Made by a program: the position numbers and the translations under genes. From Artocarpus heterophyllus (lineage: Eukaryota; Streptophyta; Magnoliopsida; Rosales; Moraceae), in the NCBI GenBank assembly GCA_025403435.1, contig JAJQZP010000426.1:183365-247364 (forward strand): a stretch of 64,000 nt of DNA, read 5' to 3'. The notes under the pieces were generated by a model. The model was not told where the DNA came from, made no database searches, and worked only from the letters and a program-made list of their open reading frames with translations. The first letter of the stretch is position 1; each line of letters opens with the position of its first letter. Below, piece by piece: positions 25,291 to 35,911 of this stretch.

Positions 25291-25401
25291 CAGCGAGTGA
25301 TAAGATTTCATGTTTTAACGTGGATCTTATCAGATATTGATCCAAACTTGATTCTGTTTCGAGTTTTTGAGACATAATCTGATAAGGACTGACCCTAGGA
25401 C

Positions 25402-25417
25402 CAATAGCTATAAAAAG
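25402..25417 (+). promoter_or_regulatory. CCAAT/TATA promoter of copia B
   Basis: CCAATAGCTATAAAAAG combines a CCAAT word with a strong TATA box. The same sequence is in the 3' LTR (33090-33106). Transcription would start just downstream and leave a leader through the end of the LTR. Confidence 0.65.
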
Positions 25418-25810
25418 GGAGTGAGTCTTATGATTTACTCAGATCAATTGAGAGATTAAGAGTGATACTCTTCTAGTGAGCATCTGAAAACTCGCTGAGA
25501 ACTTTTGTTCACAAATCACGAACACTAGCTTTGGGTTCTCTCTATTGGTTGGAAGGAGAGTCACCGGTGGAAGAGCTGTATGTGTGAGCCCACACTCACT
25601 CCGGTTGTGGATAGAGAGTAGCAAAGAAGACCAGTTGGTTGAGGCTCTTTTGGAACGTTACTTCTCTACACAGGTTACGGAGGTTCTTCGGCATACAGAG
25701 GTTAGTAATATCTATCTAATTTATACATATAACATGCCAAACTTGAGTTTTGGAAAATACTCTGATGAAAAATTTTTAAAATTTTTGTTACGCACTGTGT
25801 TTCCAACAAT

Positions 25811-25822
25811 TGGTATCAGAGC
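25811..25822 (+). promoter_or_regulatory. Primer-binding site of copia B
   Basis: TGGTATCAGAGC is a perfect 12-base complement to the plant tRNA-iMet 3' end. It starts two bases after the LTR end. Confidence 0.95.
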
Positions 25823-27495
25823 CATGGTTTTTACATAAATTTACAAGTTTGTGATCATGTTATATTCATAAATTTTGTGATCTTTATCTCTCCTATGCTT
25901 GAATTGAATTTTATCGAGAGTTGGCACTCTATGTTTCTATAAATTATGTATGTTGTCATGGATTATATGTTGAATGTTTATTAATTAATTATGGTTGATT
26001 AAATCATTGTTTAATTATTTATTAATTAATTAATTCATACCGGTTATGGTTCCTTAGAGGTTAGAATATGTATCTAAATTTTTTCATTTAAATAGATGGC
26101 GGGCTATCATCTCCATCTAGGAATTGTTATTTAATTTTGTAAGAATTTTATAATTAAATGATTATTCGGAGAAGACGGAACGACAAGTCGGATCTTAAAT
26201 ATTGATGATAGTACACCCAAGTATTTCCTGAGTCTCTAATTTTATGTTTTTGAATTGTTAAAAATAAAATTGATGAATTGCATTAAAATTGTATTTTTTG
26301 GAATGAGGGATTACTACTCCGTCGACATGCCGAACGTCGCAGTTCGGCAGGCCGATGGTCACAGATCGGCAGGCCGGACGTGTGGTCCGGCAGGCCGATA
26401 ATGGGGCAGAAATTTGGCTGGCTCTGCCGGCAGGCCGAACCTTCATGGGTCGGCAGGCCGATCCATATGATCGGCAGGATGATGAAGCATGACTGGCAGG
26501 CCGATCACCAAGATCGGCCTGCCGACCGAGAGCTGCCAAGTGTCTAGAAAAGGTGCAATTTGTCGGTGCAGTTTTAATTTTATTTTTGGGACGATTCTGA
26601 GAAACATTAAATTTGGATATGACTGGAAATATGAAGTATTTGATTCATACGGATTTGAAGACTTGAAGATGGGTATTACATGAAGAAGGATACAGCTTGA
26701 GGATTCAAGGATGAAGAATCGATAAATGTCTCGATTATTCTCTAGTAATCTTGGTTTTCTATTCTCTAGGGTGAAACCATAATATTACAATTATTATTAT
26801 TTTTTTGCTTGTAGCTTTGCTTGATTGCTTTGTTTGTCTGCATTATAATATGATTTACCATATATATTGATAACATGTCATATAGAATAGGGATTGCCGA
26901 TCATATTAAAATTGTTCATGTATAATTTTAAAATAAAACCTTGATTTTAAAAGATTGAGTGAGAGAAGGTTTTCGAAGAGAGGACCTAAGGCCTCCATCG
27001 TTGGTCCATAGGAAGAACATGGTGGTCTCGACCCCTAGGAAGGGATTTCTATCATACACCAGATTGGATCTCTGAAAGGAGAAGGTATTTTAGTATGATT
27101 TATGGTTGCACACCCCTAGGTGGTGATTATAAATCATGGATAAAATATTGAAATGGTGGTTATACACTCACGTTAATTTTATTATTAACCTCCCCTAGGA
27201 GCTCTGTTAATAAAATTAATGGCCAAAGAAACGATTATTAGTATATGCTGGATCATACGGGTCCTGGATGGCATATATTAATTAGGAGGGGATCCGTGTT
27301 CCTGATTGAATTTGACATGACTCCCCTAGGAGCTTGTTGAATTCTGAGTTGGGAATTATCGTTGTAAGGTTGTGATATTTTCAAGGTTTTGACACATAAA
27401 TGCATTTGTATGATTTTACATGATTGTGTAATCTTACTAAATTATTATGCATGTTTGCTTATATTTGGTATATGATTCTTTATTGCAGATTGAAA
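25823..27495 (+). other. Long untranslated leader of copia B
   Basis: There are 1673 bases between PBS and the gag ATG. No coding frame was found. It contains a dense CGGCAGGCC cluster (26330-26530). At about 26990-27350 it has a series of CCCCTAGG-type words (ACCCCTAGGTGG, CTCCCCTAGGAGC and similar), each about 60-130 bases apart. Confidence 0.75.
26330..26530 (+). repeat. Dense CGGCAGGCC cluster in the copia B leader
   Basis: About eight copies or variants occur in 200 bases, for example TTCGGCAGGCCGA, ATCGGCAGGCCGG, TCCGGCAGGCCGA, GCCGGCAGGCCGA and TCGGCAGGCCGA. The last one is inverted (ATCGGCCTGCCGA). Mean spacing is about 25 bases and the spacers do not match each other. Confidence 0.92.
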
Positions 27496-28742
27496 ATGTC
27501 TACAAACGCTTTATCATCGATACTTGACAAAAATCAATTAACTGGTGAGAATTATAACGATTAGAAACGGAACCTGGACATCGTCCTATCCTTTGAGAAA
27601 CTAAAATATGTACTGACAACCCCTTGTCCTCTCGAGCCTACTGGAGACTCAAGTAATGAGCAATTCCGAGCGTACGACCGCTAGAAAGATGCTAATGATC
27701 AGGCCTGCTGCTATGTTATGCCTAGCATGAACAACATGCTGCAGGCTCAACATCAGGATTATGAGACTGCGAAGTAGATCTTGGATAATCTTGAGGACAT
27801 GTTTGGAGGCCAGGCCATTACAAAGCGGCAAGGGGTGCTTCGGAAACTCTTAAACTGTAGACAGAGACCGGGGACATCTGTAAAGGAGCACATGATGTTG
27901 GTCATGGGTTACCTCACTGAGGCTCAAACCAATAGAGCCGACATCGATGCTGAAACTCAGATGACTATGGTCTTTGAGACTCTATCTAAGGAATTTATTC
28001 CGTTGAGAGCTACTTTTAATTTAAGTAATAGACAAGATATGACCTTGACAGAACTGATGAAACAGTTACAGGAGTTCGAACTGCTGATCAGGGAGTCTCC
28101 TGCTGGTGGTGAGGCCAACATGGTAGCTGCTTCTGGTTCTAATCCTAACTCAGGGAATGGAAAGAAGCAACGGGCCAAGAACGGGAAGTCTTCTATTCCT
28201 GCTGCTACCAAGAGCAAGAAGAAGAAGAAGAAGAACCCAAAGAAGCTTAAGTGTTTCTTCTATGGTAAGGTCGGGCATATAAAGAAGCATTGCAAGGACT
28301 TCCTTTCCAAGGGAGGTAGGTGTCATCTTCTATATTTAGAAACTTGTTTGTTTGAGGAATCTAGTGACATCTGAGTCATAGATTCCGGTGCAACTAATCA
28401 TGTTTGTGTTTCTCTGCAGGGATTCAAAGAAACGAGAAGTCTGCTACATGAAGACTTAACGCTTCGGATGGGCGATGGATCCTTGGTCTCAACGGAAGCA
28501 GTGGGAGATGTCCATCTTTACTTTGATAATTATAGGAATTTAATTTTGCGAGATTGTTTTTATGTTCCTAAATTTAAAAGGAATTTAATTTTTGTATCTT
28601 CTTTATTTAAAGACTCCTATGTGGTATCTTTTAATGAAAAAGTGGTGATTCGTAAAAACAAATCTTTATCTGTTCTAGATGGATGCAAAATAATCTATAT
28701 TTTATCAAACCTAAGATGGACTTATTGCTTAATGCTGAGATA
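27496..28742 (+). pseudogene. Copia B gag and protease
   Basis: The ATG at 27496 opens MSTNALSSILDKNQLTGENY. A copia gag domain continues to about 28100 (LDNLEDMFGGQ, then TSVKEHMMLVMGYL). A zinc knuckle near 28252 reads CFFYGKVGHIKKHC, with its second cysteine changed to tyrosine. The protease site IDSGATNH lies just after a TGA at 28372. In-frame stops are at 27562, 27682, 27775 and 28372; three fall where a tryptophan is expected. A frameshift near 28690-28740 moves the reading into the integrase frame. Gag and pol belong to one polyprotein frame, as usual for plant copia. Confidence 0.92.
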
Positions 28743-29966
28743 AATGATAATGACTCAAAAAGACTTAAAACTTCTCACTCTAATAAGACTTATCTTTGGC
28801 ATTTGCGCCTTGGCCATATTAACCTGAATAGGATTCAAAGGCTAGTAAGGGATGGACCTTTAAGTCACTTAAAGGTGGGATCTATACCTCAATGTGAGTC
28901 TTGTTTGGAAGGTAAAATGACCAAAAGACCATACAGGTCTAAGGGCAATAGGGCCGAAGGGGTTCTAGAACTTGTGCATAGTGATGTTTGTAGACAGATG
29001 AACATCCAGGCAGGAGGAGGGTATGAGTACTTCGTCACTTTTATTGACGGTTACTCAAGATATGGGTATGTGTACCTGATGCACCACAAAAGCGAAACTT
29101 ATGATAAGTTTAGGGAGTTTCGGGCTGAAGTGGAAAAGCAATTGGGTAGACCCATAAAGGCACTTTGATCTGATCGAGGTAGGGAATACCTTTCTGATGA
29201 GTTCTTAGGACACTTGTTAGAGAATGGGATTTTATCCCATTTGACTGCGCCGGGCACTCCACAGCAGAATGGCGTAGCGGAGAGAAGGAATACGACTTTG
29301 TTGGACATGATTAGGTCCATGATGAGTTATTCATCATTACCTTTATCCTTTTGGGGATATGCACAACAAACCACATGTTATCTTTTGAACAATGTGCCTT
29401 CAAAATCGGTCCCTAAAACTCCTCACGAGTTGTGGACAAGAGGGAAGACATCCTTAAACCATATTCGTATATGGGGATGTCTGGCTCATGTCCTGTTTAA
29501 GGATCTGAATAAGTTGAAAGCATGTTTAGAAGTTTGCGTGTTTATAGGATATCCAAAAGGGACTAAAGAGGGTTATTTTTATAACCCAAAGGAAAATAAA
29601 GTTGTGGTTTCAACTAATGCAACTTTCCTTGAGGAGAGTTACATGGACGACTTTAAACCTCAAAGCAAAGTGGTGCTTGAGGAGTTAAGGGGTGATTCAT
29701 TCACTCTGGAGGTTCCGAACGAAACCATTCCGATCGGTGTAGAAAAACCAAACAAACTTGAGCAACAACCTCAGGGGATTCGGCGTAGTGGAAGGATCGG
29801 GCGTCAACCTATGAGGTATATGTTCAATGGGGAGGTCTTTTTGGCTGAACCAGATGAACATGACAGGGATCCTTATACTTACGCAGAAGCTATGGAGGAT
29901 GTTGATTCAAGACTCTGGACGGAGGCCATGAACATAGAGATGAAGTCTATGGAGACTAATCTAGTC
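28743..29966 (+). pseudogene. Copia B integrase
   Basis: The HHCC zinc domain is clear (HLRLGHINLNR, then CESCLEGKMTKRP). The catalytic triad is preserved in sequence: D in LVHSDVC, D in [12 protein letters not shown], and E in [17 protein letters not shown] at 29166 directly precedes the second aspartate block, where arginine is usual (CGA to TGA). Integrase C-terminal blocks follow ([20 protein letters not shown], then [15 protein letters not shown]). A TAG at 29967 stands where tryptophan is expected before ELVDLPEG. Confidence 0.92.
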
Positions 29967-29969
29967 TAG

Positions 29970-31448
29970 GAGCTTGTGGATCTTCCCGAAGGGGTAAAAC
30001 TCATAGGGTGTAAGTGGATCTACAAGAGGAAAAGAGGAGTGGATGGAAAGGTCAAAACCTTTAAGGCTAGACTGGTAGCTAAAGGTTATACGCAAAAGGA
30101 AGGAATCGACTATGAGGAAGCCTTTTCGCCTATAGTCATGCTTAAGTCCATCCAGATTCTCTTGTCCATAGCTGCTGCTCTCGACTATGAGATTTGGCAA
30201 TTGGATGTGAAGACAGTTTTTCCAAATGGCTATCTTAATAAGTCTATTTATATGGAACAACCAGACGGGTTCAAGGTCGCGGGTCAAGAGGGTAAGGTTT
30301 GTAAGCTGCTAAAGTCAATTTATGGACTTAAGTAGGCTTCTCATTCTTGGAACATAAGATTTGATCAAGTGATCAAGACTTATGGGTTCTCACAAAACAT
30401 GGATGAACCATGTGTTTACAAACACATTAAAAATAGGAAGGTGGTTTTTCTACTGCTCTATGTAGATGACATTCTGCTAATTGGCAATGACGTTGGGGCG
30501 TTGTCATCGGTCAAATTATGGTTGACTAAGCAGTTTGACATGAAGGACTTAGGTGAGGCTAATTTTGTTCTCGGTATCCAAATTTTTTGGGATAAGAAGA
30601 ACAAAATGATAGCTTTGTCTCAGGCCAGCTACATAGATAAAATTCTCAAGAGGTTTGCAATGCAGGATTCCAAGAAAGGTGGGTAACCATCAAGGTCTGG
30701 AATTGCTCTTTTTAAGAAAGACTCTCCAAAGTCTTATGAAGAAAGAGAATACATGAAGAAGGTGCCTTATGCTTCGGCAGTGGGTAGTCTCATGTATGCC
30801 ATGCTTTGCACACGACCGGATATTAGCTATGCGGTCGGGATTGTAAATCAATTTCAGGCGGATCCAGGACCGAACCATTGGGTTGCGGTAAAGCATATTT
30901 TCAAGTACGTAAGAAGGACTCGAGGGTATATGCTTGTGTATTTAGGTGAGGACTTAACTCCTTTAGGATATACTGACTTGGATTTTCAATCCTGTCTGGA
31001 TTCTAGGAAATCGACTTCGGGATTTGTGTTTACTCTAGGAGGCGGTGCCATCAGTTGGAGAAGTGTTAAGCAAGATTGCACTTCGGATTCAACGATGGAG
31101 GCCGAGTATGTAGCGGCTAGTGATGCTTCGAAAGAAGCAGTGTGGCTCCACAAGTTCCTTGGGGATCTTGAGGTAGTTCCTGGTATGAATAAAGTGGTAT
31201 CACTGTACTGTGATAACAGTGCGGCGGTAGCTAATGCTAAGGAACCAAGATTTCACAAGAAGAGTAAGCATATTGATCGGAAGTATCATGTGATAAAGGA
31301 CTTCGTTGAGGGCGAGCATGTCACGGTGTGCAAGATTGCGTCAAAGGACAATTTAGCTGATCCATTTACGAAGACAGTTACTAGGAGAGTCTTCGAGAGG
31401 CATGTGGAAGCTATGGGGATGCGAAATTTGTTGTATTTACTCACTTAG
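29970..31448 (+). pseudogene. Copia B reverse transcriptase and RNase H
   Basis: RT begins [20 protein letters not shown], continues with [20 protein letters not shown] and [10 protein letters not shown], and has the catalytic box LLYVDDILLIGND. A TAG at 30333 replaces the glutamine of the conserved GLKQAS, and another stop is at 30684. RNase H (about 30950-31400) shows KSTSGFVFTLGGGAISWRS, STMEAEYVAASDASKEAVW and LYCDNSAAVANAKEP, with the expected acidic residues. The C-terminus is complete and ends 4 bases before the PPT. Confidence 0.94.
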
Positions 31449-31451
31449 TGC

Positions 31452-31462
31452 AAGTGGGAGAT
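31452..31462 (+). promoter_or_regulatory. Polypurine tract of copia B
   Basis: AAGTGGGAGAT immediately precedes the 3' LTR. It is a canonical plant copia plus-strand primer. Confidence 0.92.
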
Positions 31463-33497
31463 TGTTAGACATGTATGCCCTAAGGAGTAAAAATGTAATA
31501 CGTTTTTGGAGACATTTTTATCAATAAAGAATTTATTCATTTATATATACCAAATCTTGTCCTCTTTATGTTCATATTTGTTGAATGCATGATAAGCAAA
31601 CAGTAGTCTAAGACTGTCAGTCTAAACCTTGAGAATTGGGCATATGATGGACTGATTATACGGAAGACACAATTCTTAAGGTGACGGTCTAAAACATATG
31701 ATCCACAATCGAGAGAATAAAATTGGGCGCTTTATTCATGTAAAGATTGTTATGTTGTCTATATCCCTTATGGGAGATGGTTTGTCTTGACCATCGGAGT
31801 TGGACTCTGTGAATAGAAACATTGGCACGTTGTCAGAGGTGACGATGTGTTGGATCGAGACATAAAGTGAATTAATTTGGATTAATAATTTTGTCTTCGC
31901 AAATCGATTCACTTTAGACAGTCATTTGTATTGTATCTTAATCCTAAGATAAATAGTGGGCCCGTTATCTTGACTTTTGTCTTTTGATGTATCAAAGGGT
32001 GACACCCACATCTCAATAGTGGTATGCATGCCGGTACGTTGGAGGCATGACTCTTGATAGCGTAGACTTGTTATTCATAAATATGGAATCCATAGCTCCT
32101 CTTTAGGAGTAATGATATCCTCTTATATGCGTTGTCCTGTAATTGGAAAACTAGAGCGCTCAACCATTTGGATACATAGGTGTAACCGAATGGTATACTA
32201 TCTTTGGATGGTAAGTTTTCTAATGGTGAGACAATGGAATGTAAGATAAAAATAATCGGGAAGGTAAGACAGAACTTGTCCTTAAGCCGATTATGGATGA
32301 TCATATGGGGATACGATACACTATGATATGTCATGGAGACTTAGCTACACGAGCTTCGTAATTCTATAAAGTTTGAGAGTGCAGCTCCAAGCTTTTAGTG
32401 GAGTAGCGTTGGAGTTGATAATTGTGAAATGTATATCTAGGATATTGGATTTCATAATTATCATGAGCTTGAACTTTATAGGTCCATTTTGGTCCCCTTT
32501 GCTAGCTCACAAAATCCTGTAACAACACGGCGTGCTTTTCTAATAATTGGTGACTTATGTCGGATTTATCATATTGGCTTAAAATTTGTAAGAATCAAAT
32601 AATTCATGTCTGTTTATTGGTTGAATTAATTTTGTAATAAAATTAATTTAAGATAAACTTGTTGAATTATTGCGATCAGATAATTCTTGTCTGTTTATCG
32701 GTTGTTTTAATTTTTGACAAATTAGATCAAGATAAACTTGTAGAATTATTGTGAATTAATTTATTTTCTTAGAGATTATCTTGATAAAGTTTGTTTTGAT
32801 CAGATAACTTCTCTACTGGGTTATTTGAATCAAAACTGAGACTTTATCCTTTAGAATCTCTGGTGAAAAATAAAAGATTCGTGGAGATTTTTTCTAGGGA
32901 GTTCGGCTTGCCAGATGACATGTTCGGCCTACCGATGGGGCCTGTTAGGCCTGCCGATAAGGCTGTTCGGCCTGCCGATCAGCGAGTGATAAGATTTCAC
33001 GTTTTCACGCGGATCTTATCAGATATTGATCCGAACTTGATTCTGGTTCGAGTTTTTGAGACCTAATCTGATAAGGACTGACCCTAGGACCAATAGCTAT
33101 AAAAAGGGAGTAAGACTTATGATTTACTAAGATCAATTGAGAGATTAAGAGTGATACTCTTCTAGTGAGCATCTGAAAACTCGCTGAGAACTTTTGTTCA
33201 CAAATCACGAACACTAACTTTGGGTTCTCTCTATTGGTTGGAAGGAGAGTCACCGGTGGAAGAGCTATGCGTGTGAGCCCACACTCACTCCGGTTGTGGA
33301 TAGAGAATAGAAAAGAAGACCAGTTGGTTGAGGCTCTTCTGGAACGTTACTTCTCTACACAGGTTACGGAGGTTCTTCGGCACACAGAGGTTAGTAAGAT
33401 CTATCTAATTTATACATATAACATGTCAAACTTGTGTTTTAGAAAATACTATGATGAAAAATTTTAAAAATTTCCGCTGCGGACCTCGTTTCCAACA
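31463..33497 (+). repeat. 3' LTR of copia B
   Basis: This uninterrupted 2035 bp LTR starts TGTTAGACATG and ends TTTCCAACA. It gives the intact reference for the Tekay insertion point (near 32771). It contains three GGCCTGCCG motifs (32920-32982) against two in the 5' LTR, and the CCAAT/TATA promoter at 33090-33106. Confidence 0.95.
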
Positions 33498-33683
33498 GTT
33501 TATTATTTGAACATATTTTTATGATAAGTTTTAAAGAATACAAGAACTATGTTTTAATATTTTATTTTATCATTTTAAGAATTTGATCTTTCGCATTTTT
33601 TTTTAAAGAAAAGTGAATATGTCTTAAAATTTAGTTTTCTAAAAGTTGCTATTTTGTTTCGGATGACCTGCCAACCATTATTG

Positions 33684-33836
33684 GTCGGTAAGCCGATGTG
33701 ATGTTTGGCCTGTCGATCCCATTTCTCCGGCCTACTGATCATATTAATGTTTAAACCAGGTTTTTGCAGAGCCTTTGCCGGCCTATCGGTTGACTATATT
33801 CGGCCTGCCGAAGTCTCCAATTCGGCCTGCCAAACT
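33684..33836 (+). repeat. Second motif cluster of the 3.2 kb solo LTR, mostly inverted
   Basis: One forward copy (TCGGTAAGCCGA) is followed by inverted copies: TTTGGCCTGTCGA, CCGGCCTACTGA, CCGGCCTATCGG, TTCGGCCTGCCGA and TTCGGCCTGCC. With the forward cluster at 12580-12690, this places opposed arrays in one LTR. Confidence 0.82.
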
Positions 33837-35911
33837 GTGGGAGCAAATAGTTTTGGATGATGTGATATTTTATAAGTTATAATTTTACTATTTGTTATAT
33901 TTACTTTATTAAAGGAAGTTTATGAACAATTTAATGTGTAATTGAATTATTAATGATATGGATTAAGTTAATGAATGTTGTAAAAAAAATGTATGTATGG
34001 ATCCTGATTACGTTTTCCTTAACTACGCTTACAATTAAAGTTTTAAATAAGTTTTGTACTTAAAGTTTATTTTTTAAAAAAAAGTATGTAAATGTATGCA
34101 TGTAACTACATCTGTGACATCTGAAAGGGGGGCGTTACACATTAATAGAGTCCAGAATAACGTTTCCAATAATGTATGATCACTAGGAAGCATTCCTAGC
34201 CATTCATGGTCACTCGAGGAGCACTGCGGAGGATGCTTTGCGTACTGTAGATACAACGAGCTACAACTAGACTTGCTTAGCTCGGAGTCCAAGTAAGTAG
34301 GAATCTCGCCTACAATATGAACCATTTTAAAATAAATTATTTTTAACGCTTTCATAAAAATTTATGAAAATGCATGATCAGTGATTGTCACACTGTTTGA
34401 TGTTAGAATGGGTGTTATGTTATGTTATGTCATGATATGATATGCTACGATGATGTTATGATTAATGTGTGATAAATGCAATAGTTTTTACAGTACAAGC
34501 TATGATTTGCAAGTGTGATGCATATGAGGTGATTGCATTTGAAATGCTCACTAAAGTTAATAAGAAGGTAATGTAAAGATAAAAAGAAAGTGTTATACCA
34601 GCCTCTTGTTGTGAGGTAATGAATATAAAGTTAAAGTTTGACCTCTTAGATGTGAGGTACATAACCTCGAAGTTCGATGGTCTCAAGTCATCCACAAGGG
34701 AAGCATTATGTTTATGATCTCATGATTAATGATGTTGGTACGAACACTAAAGCAAAATAAAGAAAGTTAAAGTAAGATACGGAAAGATAAGGAGCAAGGA
34801 TCGAAAGTTAAAATAAGATAAGAAAAGTTATCGAACAAAGATAAGAGTTAAAGTAAGAAATGGATGACTATAGTATGTTCATAATTAAGCATGAAACAAG
34901 TTAACAAGACAGCATAAAATGTTTATGTATATTTTTTTAAATATGGTTTTTAATTATGTTTTGCGGGACTAATTTCCTACTTACTGAGCGAAAGCTCATT
35001 TAAGTATGTTCATGTTGTAGGTAAGAAAACCTGTCAGCGACATTTGTTGGGCAGTGGTAAGCGACGGACGAATGGTGGAGATGGGTATGGATACCACTAC
35101 GGTATGTTTCCGTTGCTAAAAGAAAAGGTTATTTTTCCATTATTTAATATAGTACTTTCAAAGTTCAAGAAAGTCGCAGTTTTAAGAAATGTTTTCAAAG
35201 TTTAAGTTGTATTTTACGAAACGTTTTATCCAATTGTAAAGTTAAGTTTCAAGCTATGTTTCAGTAATTGTTTCTTATTAAGTTTTAAGAAACGATTCAA
35301 AAAGGGTTTTAAAGGCATTGGTTGAGCGAGGTCTCAACTTGAAATGCGATAATAGTCGCAACAGTTTTTGATTATGTTTTAAGGAATGTTTTAAAGGAAG
35401 TAATTCTAAAAAAATTATCTTTATGTTTATAAGAAAAGTTTTAAAGATATTTTATTATTATATGTTGTAAAGAGATTAATGTTATGAGGTATGCAAAGAT
35501 TAAGTTTTTACGAATTATGATTACGTTAAATCATAATGATTATCATGTGATTTCTTTTCATATTTGAGATATTAATGTTACTATGTTAGTTTACGAAATT
35601 ATGTTTTGAAAAATGATTAATATTTCTTTCAAGATTATATGTTACGAATTCTTTATTATCAAGAATTCATTTGAAATAATTATGTTTAAAGTACTTTTGC
35701 ATTTTGTTAATGCATAATGATTTACTGTTTAAGTTATAAGTTTTAATTTGCATTCGTTATGCAAAAAGTTTTACAGTTTAAATCAAAATTTGCAATGTAT
35801 TTGAAAAGAAAATTTTATTCCATAATTTTCTATACTTTATGTTAAAGTATGTTAAAATTACGATTATGTTCAAGTTAAATGATGGCCATGTAGGCAGGTC
35901 ATCACACTAAT

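Larger units (their letters stand above)
14848..25808 (+). repeat. 5' LTR of copia B (split by the Tekay element)
   Basis: It starts TGTTAGACAAGTATGCCC and ends GTTTCCAACA. It is interrupted at 16163-25104 and carries the duplicated agatt. The 3' LTR runs straight through the same point, near 32771. The right part has a CCAAT and TATA promoter (25402-25417) and two copies of the GGCCTGCCG motif (about 25253-25285). Confidence 0.93.
14848..33497 (+). mobile_element. Copia B: complete Ty1/copia retrotransposon with a nested Tekay element
   Basis: The 5' LTR is 14848-16162 plus 25110-25808. The PBS is 25811-25822, the leader 25823-27495, gag-pol 27496-31448, the PPT 31452-31462 and the 3' LTR 31463-33497. 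The TSD gttta is exact. Removing the Tekay insertion leaves an element of about 9.7 kb with LTRs of about 2.0 kb. The integrase-RT-RNase H order is copia. Gag-pol is a single frame broken by eight stops and one frameshift, so the copy is defective but still easy to recognise, with few LTR differences. The lineage within copia (Tork, Angela or a relative) was not settled. Confidence 0.95.
12318..34139 (+). mobile_element. 3.2 kb solo LTR, Tekay-like, host of copia B
   Basis: The ends read CGTAACACCC and GGCGTTACA; the first T of a canonical TGTAACACCC start appears changed to C. The flanks are cagta (12313-12317) and catta (34140-34144), a TSD with one mismatch. Without copia B and its TSD copy the element is 12318-14847 plus 33503-34139, about 3.17 kb. 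It has no gag or pol and no second terminal copy, so it is best read as a solo LTR. It shows the Tekay-style CT-rich leader near 13020-13100 and a GATGATGATG microsatellite near 14622-14646. It carries two clusters of the CGGCAGGCC motif (about 12580-12690 and, inverted, 33684-33836). Confidence 0.8.
2914..35906 (+). mobile_element. LARD-like non-autonomous gypsy retrotransposon with nested insertions
   Basis: The left LTR is 2914-8646 (about 3.57 kb once its own insertion is removed). The interior is 8647-10623. The right LTR is 10624-35906 (about 3.46 kb once its insertion is removed). The element begins TGTAACG, ends ATCACA and has TSD ctaat. A tRNA-iMet PBS follows the left LTR, and a purine-rich tract precedes the right one. 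The interior is only about 2 kb and shows no credible gag or pol, so proteins would have to come from a relative. Very long LTRs around a short non-coding interior fit large retrotransposon derivatives (LARDs). The termini and the bases before the PPT resemble Tekay/Del chromoviruses. Confidence 0.88.
10624..35906 (+). repeat. Right LTR of the LARD-like element (split by the inner nest)
   Basis: The LTR runs 10624-12317, is interrupted by 12318-34139, and resumes at about 34145 up to the terminal ATCACA at 35906. The same order and spacing occur in the left LTR. The join corresponds to position 4711 in the left LTR, where the sequence runs through without a break. Long open frames within it (11428-11844, 12029-12322) are LTR sequence, not genes. 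Confidence 0.9.

Noticed and set aside
8649..25822. tRNA-like TGGTATCAGAGC strings at 8649, 18260 and 25811
   Set aside because: These are primer-binding sites complementary to a tRNA 3' end. No cloverleaf surrounds them.
17020..26530. Clusters of CGGCAGGCC viewed as a CRISPR-like array
   Set aside because: The spacing is irregular (about 18-45 bases), the repeat is only 9-12 bases, it occurs in a plant retrotransposon context and no cas-like gene exists.
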